64,000 nucleotides of DNA from Cyclobacteriaceae bacterium (GCA_028285685.1 JANQOR010000036.1:36664-100663); one strand, 5' to 3'. Shown: positions 1 through 8,563, counted from the stretch's first letter. Notes: generated from the sequence alone by a model not told the origin. Translations and numbers: made by a program.

Positions 1-606
1 GGCGATCCATGGCATTCTGTTACCAATGAGGTCATGTTTGCACATGCAATCGGTTGGCAGGTCGCATTCCCGTCAAACGCCCAAGATGCTGTCGGACTTA
101 TCCGTTCTGCCATGCGTAGCGACAACCCAACCATGTTCTTTGAACATCGGAACCTCAATGATAATCGCTATGCGAGAAGGCCTTATCCCGGAGATGAATT
201 CATCGTGCCTTTTGGAAAAGCAAATCTTTTGCGAGAAGGAACTGACATTACAATCGTGACATGGGGCGCTATGTGTGAGCGCTGTGAAGCCGCAGCTGAT
301 GAAACAGGTATTTCGGCAGATATCCTTGATCTTCGAACAATCATGCCCTGGGACAAAGAGGCAATACTAACCTCTATCAAAAAAACGAACCGATGTATAA
401 TCGTTCATGAAGATGCTTTGACGGCTGGGTTTGGTGCTGAAATAGCTGCTGTGCTGGCTTCAGAAGCGTTCAGCTACCTGGATGCTCCTGTAGAGCGACT
501 GGCCATGCCAGACATCCCACTTCCTCACAATGTTGGATTGATGGAATCTGTAGTCCCAAGTGCGGAGAAGATCGCAGGGAAGATGCAGGAGATTGTAGGG
601 TTTTAA
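1..606 (+). CDS. 2-oxo acid dehydrogenase E1, beta-type C-terminal part (5' truncated)
   Basis: The frame is open from base 1, so only the last 201 residues are present. They match the beta half of thiamine-diphosphate E1 enzymes (pyruvate or branched-chain 2-oxo acid dehydrogenases): end of the pyrimidine-binding domain (PTMFFEHRNL), then the transketolase C-terminal domain (TIVTWGAM, DLRTIMPWDKEAI, VHEDALTAGFGAEIAAVL). The complex decarboxylates 2-oxo acids and passes the acyl group to an E2. In this phylum E1 alpha and beta are often fused in one chain; the fragment cannot tell. Substrate is not resolved. It converges on the SCO-like gene 25 bp downstream. Confidence 0.9.
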   Translation, partial: GDPWHSVTNEVMFAHAIGWQVAFPSNAQDAVGLIRSAMRSDNPTMFFEHRNLNDNRYARRPYPGDEFIVPFGKANLLREGTDITIVTWGAMCERCEAAADETGISADILDLRTIMPWDKEAILTSIKKTNRCIIVHEDALTAGFGAEIAAVLASEAFSYLDAPVERLAMPDIPLPHNVGLMESVVPSAEKIAGKMQEIVGF

Positions 607-631
607 GGTGAGAAGATTCTGAGAACAAGTC

Positions 632-1291
632 TCAGGACCTCATCAAAGTCTTCACATCGGCTATCAACTGCTGCACCGATGATTTGTTCAGACCATTATA
701 GATCCCTCTGATCCTTCGGTTTTGGTCAATTAACACGAAATTCTCCGTATGAATGAAATCCTCAGGATCTTTTTCCAATCCTAAATCCTCCTCAATGAAG
801 TAATGATTCCTTCCCAGATCGTAGATGACAGATCGATCACCAGTTAGCAAATGCCATTTTTCCTTTTCTATTCCTTTCAGGTCTGCGTATTCCTTTAAAA
901 CGGCAACGCTATCGTAATCCGGCGTTACCGAATAGGATAGCATTTGAACATCGCTTTCCTTTAGAAATGCGTCTTGCACCAACAACATATTATCTGTCAT
1001 CTTAGGACAAATGCCTGGGCAAACGGTAAAAAAGAAGTCAACCACCGTGACTTTGTCATTGAGGTTTTCTTCTGTAATCTGCGCGCCATATTGGTTGAAC
1101 AAATTAAAAGATGGAATCTGATGAAAATCATCGGTTACTTCTCCTTTAATTAACCAGCGTGGTGTAAAAGTTGCATCATTGTAAAAAGGCAACTCGTCAA
1201 CCCGACTGGTTTTTTCACTACTCTTGTTGCAGGCTGCAGTCAAGGCCAGAATGACTAGTAAAAAACTACTGTTTATATACGATTTTCTCAT
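632..1291 (-). CDS. SCO1/SenC family lipoprotein (copper chaperone-like)
   Basis: Thioredoxin-fold SCO protein of 219 residues with a lipoprotein signal (lipobox LTAAC about 20 residues in). The copper-binding CxxxC motif is present as CPGICP, with the usual preceding VDFFFT strand, and a candidate distal histidine lies in HTENFVLID. SCO proteins deliver copper to the CuA site of cytochrome oxidase or act as thiol reductases at the outer face of the inner membrane. An in-frame ATG at 1303 would add four residues; 1291 gives a cleaner signal peptide. With either start its 5' end overlaps the 3' end of the MORN-repeat gene, so they are probably co-transcribed. Confidence 0.9.
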   Translation of the reverse strand: MRKSYINSSFLLVILALTAACNKSSEKTSRVDELPFYNDATFTPRWLIKGEVTDDFHQIPSFNLFNQYGAQITEENLNDKVTVVDFFFTVCPGICPKMTDNMLLVQDAFLKESDVQMLSYSVTPDYDSVAVLKEYADLKGIEKEKWHLLTGDRSVIYDLGRNHYFIEEDLGLEKDPEDFIHTENFVLIDQNRRIRGIYNGLNKSSVQQLIADVKTLMRS

Positions 1292-1886
1292 TATCCAATT
1301 CATAGCATAGGTTTGATCTTTTCATGCCAAAGGTTCGGCCATTTTTAGCCTCATAGTTGGCATACAAGGCTCCATTTTTCCTGAAAGCTTGCTGCATGCC
1401 ATCTTCTTTTCCCTTCCGCATGTTCATCAACTTGTGCAGTTCTCCAGTGGAATACCATTTCCTTTGCTCACCATTCAGCCTTCCGTCCAAATAGTTCAGT
1501 TGCACAATGAGTTGATGTCCGTTTTGCAGTGTCCATCTTTTCACTCGGCCGTGAAGCCTGTTATTCCTGTAAGTTTCCTGAAACTTCAGCTTTCCATCCG
1601 GAAAATAGGCCATCAAACTCCCTTCCCTCTTTCCTGCAGCAACACCGAATTTGACAGCCAATAATCCATCAGCGTAATGCTTTGAAATATACCCCGAGAC
1701 CTCACTCGAATCCGATTTGAGTATCCAAAGGCTGTTACTCTTATTGAAAAGCACTTCATCCATGCCGAACTCTATATCAGGTATTTCTGCACTCCCAGAA
1801 ACCACATCGACCTTCGATGAAGTGCTTTTAGATTGGTGATAGTCACCTAGAATCAATAAAAAAACAAGAGCAATTATTAACCTCAT
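1266..1886 (-). CDS. MORN-repeat (YwqK-like) secreted protein
   Basis: 206 residues with an N-terminal hydrophobic signal (MRLIIALVFLLILG) followed by several MORN_2-type repeats in the middle: GSLMAYFPDGKLKFQETYRN, NRLHGRVKRWTLQNGHQL, GRLNGEQRKWYSTGELHKL, GKEDGMQQAFRKNGALYANY. Such repeats are annotated as YwqK-family 'antitoxin' in databases, but in Bacteroidota they are mostly periplasmic or envelope proteins of unknown role. It lies between a YHYH lipoprotein gene (19 bp upstream) and the SCO gene (overlapping), which suggests a three-gene transcript. No toxin partner is visible, so an antitoxin role is not supported here. Confidence 0.75.
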   Translation of the reverse strand: MRLIIALVFLLILGDYHQSKSTSSKVDVVSGSAEIPDIEFGMDEVLFNKSNSLWILKSDSSEVSGYISKHYADGLLAVKFGVAAGKREGSLMAYFPDGKLKFQETYRNNRLHGRVKRWTLQNGHQLIVQLNYLDGRLNGEQRKWYSTGELHKLMNMRKGKEDGMQQAFRKNGALYANYEAKNGRTFGMKRSNLCYELDNEKIVYKQ

Positions 1887-1905
1887 TTTAGTTTCTTAAT
1901 GCCGA

Positions 1906-2679
1906 TCACATGATCATGTTTGGCGTTCCTTGAAGATCCACACCAAATAGTAGATAATACTGATTCAAGTAGATTTCATTCACGATGTGATAGTGGTAAA
2001 ACGCCTCATCACTGTGTTGTGTGGTCGATGTATGTCCATTGGAAGCGTCACCATCCGACGGGTACGTACCAGTGGAGTTACATTTTCTTCCATAGATCAG
2101 GAATCCGTCTGACATAATCCCAAGCAGCCGATCATCGTCAATGGTAAGTGGCGAAGTTTCTCCTACATCTCGAGCCTCAATGTGATAATGATAACCAGTG
2201 GGGCCGGAGTGTCCACCTGCCCAATCAAAGCCGGAAGCTGTACCTTCTGTCACGTCAGTCGGACCTTCAGATTGGTTGTAGATCGGAACGCCCGTGACGG
2301 AAAGTCCTATGGCTCCAAGTCCGGTCTCCGAACTGGAGGAAGCTAACGATGGAGCTGTAGGTACAACCAGCGTGTAGCTGCTCTCCGTGATATTTCCAGG
2401 CGAAATTCCGCCCGCAGAGGCTACTATTGGATTTATGTACAGATCATCGTTTTGTGTCCAGTAGGGAGAAGTATGGTTGGGTAGTGCGTTTGAGCTAATA
2501 GTTATTTCGTCACCGCTAAAAGAAATGGTTACCGCGCTTTGATTGAAATCATCAAATGCAGCGGTTGGTGTACTTACTCCATCACTATCGGTGGGTTCGG
2601 CGGTATCATCATCACTGCCGCACGAAACAATGAAGCCAATGCTCAACAGTAGGAACAGGGTAATAATGTTTTTCTTCAT
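1906..2679 (-). CDS. YHYH domain lipoprotein
   Basis: Lipoprotein of 257 residues: signal LFLLLSIGFIVSC followed by an acidic GSDDD linker. The body carries two copies of the tetrapeptide that names the family, in GYHYHIEARD and in EAFYHYHIVNEI, plus a Trp/Gly/His segment (WAGGHSGPTG). The clustered histidines suggest a metal site, but the molecular function of the family is not known to me. Start choice: the ATG at 2679 puts the hydrophobic core directly after MKKN; ATGs at 2700 and 2739 give awkward N-terminal extensions. It heads a minus-strand run with the MORN protein and the SCO copper protein. Confidence 0.8.
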   Translation of the reverse strand: MKKNIITLFLLLSIGFIVSCGSDDDTAEPTDSDGVSTPTAAFDDFNQSAVTISFSGDEITISSNALPNHTSPYWTQNDDLYINPIVASAGGISPGNITESSYTLVVPTAPSLASSSSETGLGAIGLSVTGVPIYNQSEGPTDVTEGTASGFDWAGGHSGPTGYHYHIEARDVGETSPLTIDDDRLLGIMSDGFLIYGRKCNSTGTYPSDGDASNGHTSTTQHSDEAFYHYHIVNEIYLNQYYLLFGVDLQGTPNMIM

Positions 2680-2853
2680 GATTTTCTGGTTTTTCTTCAT
2701 AGACGAGCCACTCAGAAAAAACCTCACCCCCCGGTCCAAAATTTTAGTTCTTCACACGGGAGAACTTATTACTAGGGACCAGAAGTCAATCCACCTAGGA
2801 GCATGTTAGTCGAAAATTCACACCCTTTATGGCACTTCCTACGTGAATAGAGT

Positions 2854-3123
2854 ATGGGAACTTGGGGAATTGCTTTAGATATGGCCAAACTAAATGAAGA
2901 GAATATCTCAAAGCTCTCAAGAAGGGGAATGTTTGCCAAATTAAGGAAATACAGGACCAGTCACCACAAAAGGATTTTCAAATTCAAAAAGGCAACTCCT
3001 GAACTTCTTGAGTCGATCAGAAAAAGGAGAATCATCGAAAACAAGGTTTTTAAGATTAAAAGCATAGCTCTCGCAACCTTTTGTGTACTACTCCTTGCAA
3101 TCCTTTTCATCGCTGTGCTGTAG
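2854..3123 (+). CDS. small single-pass membrane protein, hypothetical
   Basis: 89 residues: a strongly basic N-terminal two thirds (KLSRRGMFAKLRKYRTSHHK, then ESIRKRRIIENK) and one C-terminal transmembrane helix of about 20 residues (IALATFCVLLLAILFIAVL). The architecture is that of a tail-anchored protein with a positively charged cytoplasmic part. A second ATG at 2881 (MAKLNEEN) is an equally good start. No family recognised. The stop lies 6 bp from the converging aminotransferase stop. Coding support is the clean amphipathic/TM layout; codon use looks like its neighbours. Confidence 0.5.
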   Translation: MGTWGIALDMAKLNEENISKLSRRGMFAKLRKYRTSHHKRIFKFKKATPELLESIRKRRIIENKVFKIKSIALATFCVLLLAILFIAVL

Positions 3124-3129
3124 GGAGTC

Positions 3130-4251
3130 TCACACCAAAAAATCCTCTACCACCTCTACAAACGTCTGCATCTCCTCAGGTTTGCCTATACTGATCCGAA
3201 TATGATTGTGCATATCCGGCCATTTGGTGATGAGGATACCACGCTCCCGCATTTTAGCGATCACATTTTTATCAAATCGATCATGGCGAGTGTAGATGAA
3301 ATTTGTGGATGAACGATCGTATTTCACGTCCCACTGTTCGTAGGCATTATAGACGATTTGCTTGCCTTCGTTGTTCCTGCTCACACACATTTGAATGAAC
3401 TCCTGATCGTCTAGCGTGGCAGCAGCAGCGACCAACGGTGCCCAGCCAGCTGAGAGCTCAAATCCCAAATGGCGGTTTCTGAGTGCATTTATGTTAATAG
3501 CATTTGAGATGGCATAGCCGATTCGCAATCCTGCCAACCCGTAAGTTTTAGAGAATGTTCGACAAATGATCAGGTTTGGCATTTCGCCCACAAGTGAAAC
3601 CATGCTCCCATCCAGTCCGGCATTGGAATATTCAATGTAAGCTTCGTCCACACAGATCAGAACGTTTTCCGGCACCGATCTACAAAAGGATTTCAAATCC
3701 TCAGTTGGCAGCTCGGTGCCTGTGGGATTATTAGGATTGCAGACAAAAATCAATGAAGTCTGGTTTGAAACAGCATTTCTCAGTCGATCAAGTTCGAACC
3801 GATTGTTCTTATCCAGATCCACTTTTCGAATCGTGGCCCCGGCTCTCTCACCGAATTGGATCATCGTGGGAAAGGTCGGATAGGCTGTAAGTATCTCTCC
3901 TTTTTGCAATCCAACGTGCTGGCCAAGTAAACTTAGAATTTCCGTTGACCCAGCGGTGATTAACAAGTTCTCCGGCTTTATTGAATAGAGTTTTGACAAT
4001 TTCTCCTTCACTTCTACAATGTAGTCGTCAGGATAGCGGTTGGCATTCTTCATCGCTTCGTTCACCGCTTTGATGGCAGATTCCGAAGGCCCATAGGGAT
4101 TCTCATTCCAATTTAGCTGAAGAGGCTCGCCCTCGATTCTTCTCTCGCGAAAACCCGACGCACATCCATATGCTCCCGTACTCCCAGCCACCAACATAGC
4201 TGCAGATGCTAGTAAACTCTGTTGTATCCATTCTCTTCGATTGATTGCCAT
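3130..4251 (-). CDS. HisC-like PLP aminotransferase with Tat-type signal
   Basis: 373-residue class I/II aminotransferase of the histidinol-phosphate aminotransferase type. Seen: LNWNENPYGPS near the N-terminus, VCNPNNPTGTELP, VDEAYIEY and the PLP lysine in FSKTYGLAGLRIGYAI. HisC enzymes normally transfer an amino group to imidazole-acetol phosphate in the cytoplasm, but this one begins MAINRREWIQQSLLASAAML, a twin-arginine-type leader, then TGAYGCASG that could be a lipobox. So a folded, cofactor-loaded export is likely and histidine synthesis is unlikely; no his genes are nearby. The ATG at 4251 is preferred over 4284 because the Tat motif should sit close to the start. Confidence 0.85.
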   Translation of the reverse strand: MAINRREWIQQSLLASAAMLVAGSTGAYGCASGFRERRIEGEPLQLNWNENPYGPSESAIKAVNEAMKNANRYPDDYIVEVKEKLSKLYSIKPENLLITAGSTEILSLLGQHVGLQKGEILTAYPTFPTMIQFGERAGATIRKVDLDKNNRFELDRLRNAVSNQTSLIFVCNPNNPTGTELPTEDLKSFCRSVPENVLICVDEAYIEYSNAGLDGSMVSLVGEMPNLIICRTFSKTYGLAGLRIGYAISNAININALRNRHLGFELSAGWAPLVAAAATLDDQEFIQMCVSRNNEGKQIVYNAYEQWDVKYDRSSTNFIYTRHDRFDKNVIAKMRERGILITKWPDMHNHIRISIGKPEEMQTFVEVVEDFLV

Positions 4252-4328
4252 GATAGCGCTTTTTTTGTGAATTGGTAGGTTCAATTTAATCGATTGACCT
4301 CTATTTTAGCAGCATATTAGAACCCACG

Positions 4329-4682
4329 ATGAAAAAAGTATACTATCTATCTACCTGTACCACCTGCAAAAGAATCATGGATGAACTGGGGCCATTGATC
4401 TCCGATTTCAAAAAGCAAGACATCAAAACTGAGTCCATGACACTGGATCAAATTGATCAGATGAAGAACTTAAGCGGAACCTATGAATCCCTTTTTTCCA
4501 GAAAAGCCATGAAATTCAGATCCATGGGACTTGGTGAAAAGAACCTTTCGGAAAACGATTATAGAGAACTTATTCACCAAGAGTATACATTTTTAAAGCG
4601 ACCTGTTTTTGTTGTTGATGATCAGATTTTTGTCGGAAATAGCAAAAAAGTGATTGAATCACTAGCGAAAAGTTTGGCTTAG
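4329..4682 (+). CDS. ArsC/Spx-family thioredoxin-fold protein
   Basis: 117 residues, the usual length for the ArsC/Spx/YffB family. The N-terminal CxxC is present as CTTCKR (residues 10-15), and the C-terminal part has the family segment FLKRPVFVVDDQIFVG, containing the conserved Arg-Pro. Members are glutathione/thioredoxin-linked arsenate reductases or, with a CxxC, Spx-type redox regulators of RNA polymerase; in Bacteroidota the role is unproven. It follows the divergent aminotransferase start by 77 bp and precedes the intradiol-dioxygenase-like gene. Confidence 0.85.
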   Translation: MKKVYYLSTCTTCKRIMDELGPLISDFKKQDIKTESMTLDQIDQMKNLSGTYESLFSRKAMKFRSMGLGEKNLSENDYRELIHQEYTFLKRPVFVVDDQIFVGNSKKVIESLAKSLA

Positions 4683-4719
4683 CAAAAATCAAAACAGCTC
4701 TCCTCCCGTATGGATAGGT

Positions 4720-5295
4720 ATGCCAAGACTACTTATTGTAATCACTCTCCTCTCTTCCTGTACCATCGATCGAACGATTGAATTCTCAAACAATGAAGAG
4801 ATAGCTGTCCTCAGAGCATTCCAATCCCTGCCTGAAGAAAGTATGCTTAAAATTGCCAGTGACGATGAACCAGGAGAACATCTACTTCTTTGTATCACCT
4901 TTAGAAAAAAGGAGGATGGAACCTCAGTCTTTGGACAGAAAGTCCATTTTTACCACACCTCCAACCAAGGCAATTATGAGCCGTCAAGCCCCGGAGATGA
5001 ATCCACTGCTAGACTAAATGGTGATGCCGTTTCCAGTTCAACAGGAAGAATTTTCGTTGAGACAATCCTACCAGGCGACTATGGAAGCTCAACTGATAAT
5101 CGACATATTCACACGACAGTGACTGGGGCTCGTCCAGAGGCATATGATATCCATTTTAAGCAATATTCAAGTTTCATGTCAAAGAATTTCATCGATGACA
5201 GTGATCAGCATTTTCTAGCAGATCTAAAAAGAACTGAGGACGGTTCGCTGGTAGCTTTTCTCACCATGGAAATCAAAAATTGGCCACAGAATTAA
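4720..5295 (+). CDS. intradiol-dioxygenase-like lipoprotein
   Basis: 191 residues with a short lipoprotein-like leader (MPRLLIVITLLSSC). The middle resembles the core of intradiol ring-cleavage dioxygenases: VHFYHTSNQGNYEP, then FVETILPGDYGSSTDNRHIH. In protocatechuate 3,4-dioxygenases the Fe(III) ligands are two Tyr and two His; here a Tyr in GNYEP, a Tyr in PGDYG and the HIH pair fall at matching places. Family members in Bacteroidota are often secreted and uncharacterised. No aromatic catabolism genes are near. The frame is open further upstream but offers no ATG/GTG, so 4720 stands. Confidence 0.65.
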   Translation: MPRLLIVITLLSSCTIDRTIEFSNNEEIAVLRAFQSLPEESMLKIASDDEPGEHLLLCITFRKKEDGTSVFGQKVHFYHTSNQGNYEPSSPGDESTARLNGDAVSSSTGRIFVETILPGDYGSSTDNRHIHTTVTGARPEAYDIHFKQYSSFMSKNFIDDSDQHFLADLKRTEDGSLVAFLTMEIKNWPQN

Positions 5296-5360
5296 AAGCT
5301 CGCTACCGCAAGCAATAAATTATTTTGCAACCTTTCTGAAACTTTTTCGAAAAATGGAGT

Positions 5361-5415
5361 ATCTCTTTTTATAAAGATCACATTTTAGACCTATATATTT
5401 AAGTCACATTATAGA
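5361..5415. promoter_or_regulatory. candidate PadR operator region
   Basis: Directly before padR lie an imperfect 18-bp palindrome at 5361-5378 (ATCTCTTTTTATAAAGAT) and two near-identical 12-mers, TCACATTTTAGA at 5378-5389 and TCACATTATAGA at 5404-5415, 26 bp apart start to start. PadR repressors with this gene order are usually autoregulatory, so this is the expected operator location. The assignment to PadR is inference. Confidence 0.4.
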
Positions 5416-5431
5416 TTTAAATAGTTTGACC

Positions 5432-5761
5432 ATGAGTAAAGTTTCAATTGGTGAATTCGAGGAGATCGTCATGCTGACCGTAGCAGTACTTTATAAAGAT
5501 GCTTATGGGGTCGCCATAAAAAAGGACCTTGAAAAACGCTCGAAACGAAAAGTCAGCCTTGGAGCTATGCGTACGGCGTTGAAACGTCTAGAGAAAAAAG
5601 GTCTGTTGGTATCAGAATTTGGAGAAGTCACCGCGGTGCGGGGTGGCAAACGAAAGCGTTACTTCAAAGTCACTCCATATGGAAAAAAAGTCCTGGAACA
5701 AGTAATGGAAACTAGAAAAAGGCTTTGGGATGCCATTCCTGAGTTGGCTTTTGACATGTAA
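5432..5761 (+). CDS. PadR family transcriptional regulator
   Basis: 109 residues, winged-helix PadR type: SIGEFEEIVMLTVAVL at the N-terminus, the recognition segment SLGAMRTALKRLEKKGLL and the wing with GGKRKRYFKVTPYGKKVLEQ. PadR proteins are dimeric repressors, often of transporter genes. ATG at 5432 is preferred to the TTG two codons upstream. The stop abuts the ATG of the long permease gene without any gap, so the two are translated as a unit and the regulator probably controls the permease. Confidence 0.9.
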   Translation: MSKVSIGEFEEIVMLTVAVLYKDAYGVAIKKDLEKRSKRKVSLGAMRTALKRLEKKGLLVSEFGEVTAVRGGKRKRYFKVTPYGKKVLEQVMETRKRLWDAIPELAFDM

Positions 5762-8392
5762 ATGGGACAACAAAAGCACATAGCTCCTCCTCATAGTTTG
5801 ATTCGCTTTTTCAGGTGGTTCTGCGATCCCGAGTTAGTGGAAGATCTGGAAGGGGATATGACAGAACTTTTTGAGGAAAGATCAAGAGCTAATGTGGCTC
5901 GAGCCAAAACGCTCTTGGTATGGGAAATACTGATGCTTTTTCGCCCAGGCATCATAAGAAATTTTGAAGGAAATAAAAACTTAAATAATTACGGAATGAT
6001 CAAGAATTACTTCAAGTCTGCCTGGAGAAGTTTAATGAAATACAAAACCTTCTCCGCTATCAACATCTTTAGCCTCACCATTGGCATGGCGGCCTGCATG
6101 GTGATCTTCCTTTTTGTTAAGGATGAGCGTTCATTTGATGCTTTTCACAAAAAAAGAGACAAGATCTACCGGCTATGCGAAGTTCAAAGTTTTCCAGGGA
6201 CCAACACACAAAATGTGGCTCTTTCAATGCCAGGAATGGGTCCCACAATGACAAACGAGTTTCCTGAAATAGAGTCATTTGTGCGATTCTGGAATTGGGG
6301 AGATCAATTGCTGGAGCTTGGAGACAAGAAGATTACCATTGAAAATGTTGCAGGTGCAGATAGTACATTCTTTGAAATGTTCGATTATCCTTTGGTCATT
6401 GGTGATCCTGCTGAGGTAATTGATGAGCCACTTGATGCAGTCGTCTCTGAGGAGGTGGCCATCAAGCTCTTCAACAAAAAGGATGTGATTGGCGAAACGT
6501 TCGTTATCGATGGCGATCAATGCATAATCAGGGGTGTGATGGAAAATGTTCCTGAAAACTCACACCTTCAATTCAACATTCTGCTGAACATCAAATCTGC
6601 GACATTGGACAATCCGGACTTTGATTCCCAGTTTGGTGGTAATTTCCTCAATACTTACTTCACACTAAATGAAGGTGCTGATCTGGAAAAAATGGCCGAA
6701 CGGTATCCTGACTATCTATCCCGGAACACAGGGAGAGACAATATCAATGAAATGTACAAACTATATCTTCAACCGCTGGTTGATGTGCATTTAGCCTCAA
6801 CAGATGTTGAACACGATTACAACAACTACAGGAAGTTTAACGGCACCTACATCGACGTTTTCATTTTGGTTGGTATCTTCATTCTCATTATTGCCTCACT
6901 CAATTTCATGAACCTTACGACGGCCCGGGCGAGCAATCGAGCAAAAGAAGTCGGAGTAAGAAAAACGATCGGTGCGCTGAAGGGTCAATTGTTCAATCAG
7001 TTTATCTTCGAATCGATCATGCTCTCTTGTATGGCATTGATTTTTGCGATTGTGTTGACCTTTATCGCACTACCCTTCTTGAATATCTTAATAGAGCGGC
7101 AATTGAGTTTATTGGCTATCTTTTCAGAGCCCACCTTGATTGTCATTATTCTTGCCATTACTATCACATTGGGTCTTTTGGCAGGCATCTATCCTTCCAT
7201 CTACCTTTCATCTTTTAAGCCCGTCATCGTACTGAAAGGCTTCAAATCGTATGAAAAAAAGTCGATGTTTCGAAGCTCACTGATCATCATTCAGTTCAGT
7301 CTCGCCCTGGGAATGATCATAGCCACGCTTGTCGTCATCCAACAGCTGACTTACATGAAAAACAAGGACATTGGGTTCACAACGGATCACATTTTGCTGC
7401 TCGACATGAATGAACAGACACGTGAAAAGTACGATGAATTAAAGCAGGCACTTCTAAGCGAATCTAACATCTTAGGTGTAACCGGCTCAGGGCAGCGATT
7501 GGGAAACAATTTTCATCAGTGGGGATTCAAAGTAATGCATGACACTGGAGTTGCTCAGTTAGCTCCATCTAATGTTTTCGTTGATCACGACTACTTGGAT
7601 GTGTATGGCATCAAATTACTTCAGGGGCGCTCCTTTTCAAAGGAGTTTGCAACTGATGACGGACTTGCATTTATCATAAATGAATCATTTGCGAAAGATC
7701 TTGGATTCGATGACCCTATTGGGCAAAAGGTTGGGCACAGTTGGTATCCAAATGACTCATTGGGAACCGTAATCGGTGTAACGGAAGACTTTAACTTCAA
7801 TTCACTTCACTACAAAGTCAACAAGCTGTCTATTGTTGTACACACAGATTGGGGCTTTAGTGAAATGTCGATCAAACTGAATGGGGAAAATATTGCACAA
7901 GCAGTAAAGGATGTTGAACGTATCTATGATCAATTTGTGACTGATTATCCAATAGACTATGAATTCCTGGACAAACACTTCCAGGAATTGTATAAGTCGG
8001 ATGAACAAATGGGAGCTGTCATCACAATCATTGCTGCTCTCTCTATCTTCATTGGCTGCATGGGGCTGTTCGGCTTAGCTTCTATCTCTATTCAGAGGAG
8101 GATCAAAGAAGTTGGAATTCGCAAGGTGATGGGCGCAAGCGTCAACAACCTGGTAACCTTGCTATCTAAGAATTTTACATTAATGATCTTGGTATCATTT
8201 GTCCTAGCTACACCCGTTACGTATTTATTTATATCCAGGTGGTTAGAAAATTTTGCCTTTAGAGTGCAGGTAGATCCAATCATGTTCTTTGCAGGAGGAT
8301 TTATAGCACTTGTGATCGCTCTAGTCACAATCAGTTTCCATGTGATCAAGGCTGCCAACTCTAATCCAGTAAATTCACTTAAGTATGAATGA
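5762..8392 (+). CDS. MacB/FtsX-type ABC transporter permease with N-terminal prefix domain
   Basis: 876 residues. Residues 1-90 form a soluble prefix (HSLIRFFRWFCDPELVEDLE...) found in PadR-linked Bacteroidota permeases. Then TM1 (98-119), a large periplasmic MacB-like domain, an FtsX block of three helices around 370-490 (NFMNLTTARASNRAKEVGVR, KTIGALKGQL), a second periplasmic domain and a second FtsX block near the C-terminus (IQRRIKEVGIRKVMGAS). This is a duplicated-FtsX permease of the macrolide/lipoprotein-exporter superfamily. No ATPase gene is adjacent, so the motor subunit must be encoded elsewhere. Substrate unknown; regulation by the preceding padR is likely. Confidence 0.9.
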   Translation: MGQQKHIAPPHSLIRFFRWFCDPELVEDLEGDMTELFEERSRANVARAKTLLVWEILMLFRPGIIRNFEGNKNLNNYGMIKNYFKSAWRSLMKYKTFSAINIFSLTIGMAACMVIFLFVKDERSFDAFHKKRDKIYRLCEVQSFPGTNTQNVALSMPGMGPTMTNEFPEIESFVRFWNWGDQLLELGDKKITIENVAGADSTFFEMFDYPLVIGDPAEVIDEPLDAVVSEEVAIKLFNKKDVIGETFVIDGDQCIIRGVMENVPENSHLQFNILLNIKSATLDNPDFDSQFGGNFLNTYFTLNEGADLEKMAERYPDYLSRNTGRDNINEMYKLYLQPLVDVHLASTDVEHDYNNYRKFNGTYIDVFILVGIFILIIASLNFMNLTTARASNRAKEVGVRKTIGALKGQLFNQFIFESIMLSCMALIFAIVLTFIALPFLNILIERQLSLLAIFSEPTLIVIILAITITLGLLAGIYPSIYLSSFKPVIVLKGFKSYEKKSMFRSSLIIIQFSLALGMIIATLVVIQQLTYMKNKDIGFTTDHILLLDMNEQTREKYDELKQALLSESNILGVTGSGQRLGNNFHQWGFKVMHDTGVAQLAPSNVFVDHDYLDVYGIKLLQGRSFSKEFATDDGLAFIINESFAKDLGFDDPIGQKVGHSWYPNDSLGTVIGVTEDFNFNSLHYKVNKLSIVVHTDWGFSEMSIKLNGENIAQAVKDVERIYDQFVTDYPIDYEFLDKHFQELYKSDEQMGAVITIIAALSIFIGCMGLFGLASISIQRRIKEVGIRKVMGASVNNLVTLLSKNFTLMILVSFVLATPVTYLFISRWLENFAFRVQVDPIMFFAGGFIALVIALVTISFHVIKAANSNPVNSLKYE

Positions 8393-8445
8393 ATAATGGA
8401 GTTTTGATAATAATGATAACAATGACTTAACACATTTTTTGGCTA

Positions 8446-8464
8446 TTGATTATCAATTGACAAT
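8446..8464. repeat. 19-bp inverted repeat, copy 1
   Basis: TTGATTATCAATTGACAAT occurs here and as its exact reverse complement at 13981-13999, 5.5 kb away. The unit is itself a near-palindrome around TCAATTGA. A nearby 10-mer, ACAATGACTT at 8419-8428, also recurs inverted next to the second copy. It lies about 100 bp before the start of the next plus-strand gene; the other copy lies about 70 bp before the TPR kinase. Confidence 0.7.
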
Positions 8465-8563
8465 CGTTTTTGCTAAACTTGAGTAAGGAAAGCTGGTTTA
8501 CCGCCATCACCTGTTTTCAGCCAAGCTACTTGTAAGAATTTTACGCAAATCACCCTAGTTAAA

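Noticed and set aside
619-635. CTGAGA/TCTCAG hairpin between the E1 fragment and the SCO gene, considered as a terminator
   Set aside because: Six base pairs with no T-run on either side; too weak to call.
1266-1886. YwqK-type 'antitoxin' considered as part of a toxin-antitoxin system
   Set aside because: It has a secretion signal and no toxin-like neighbour; the label comes from MORN repeats only.
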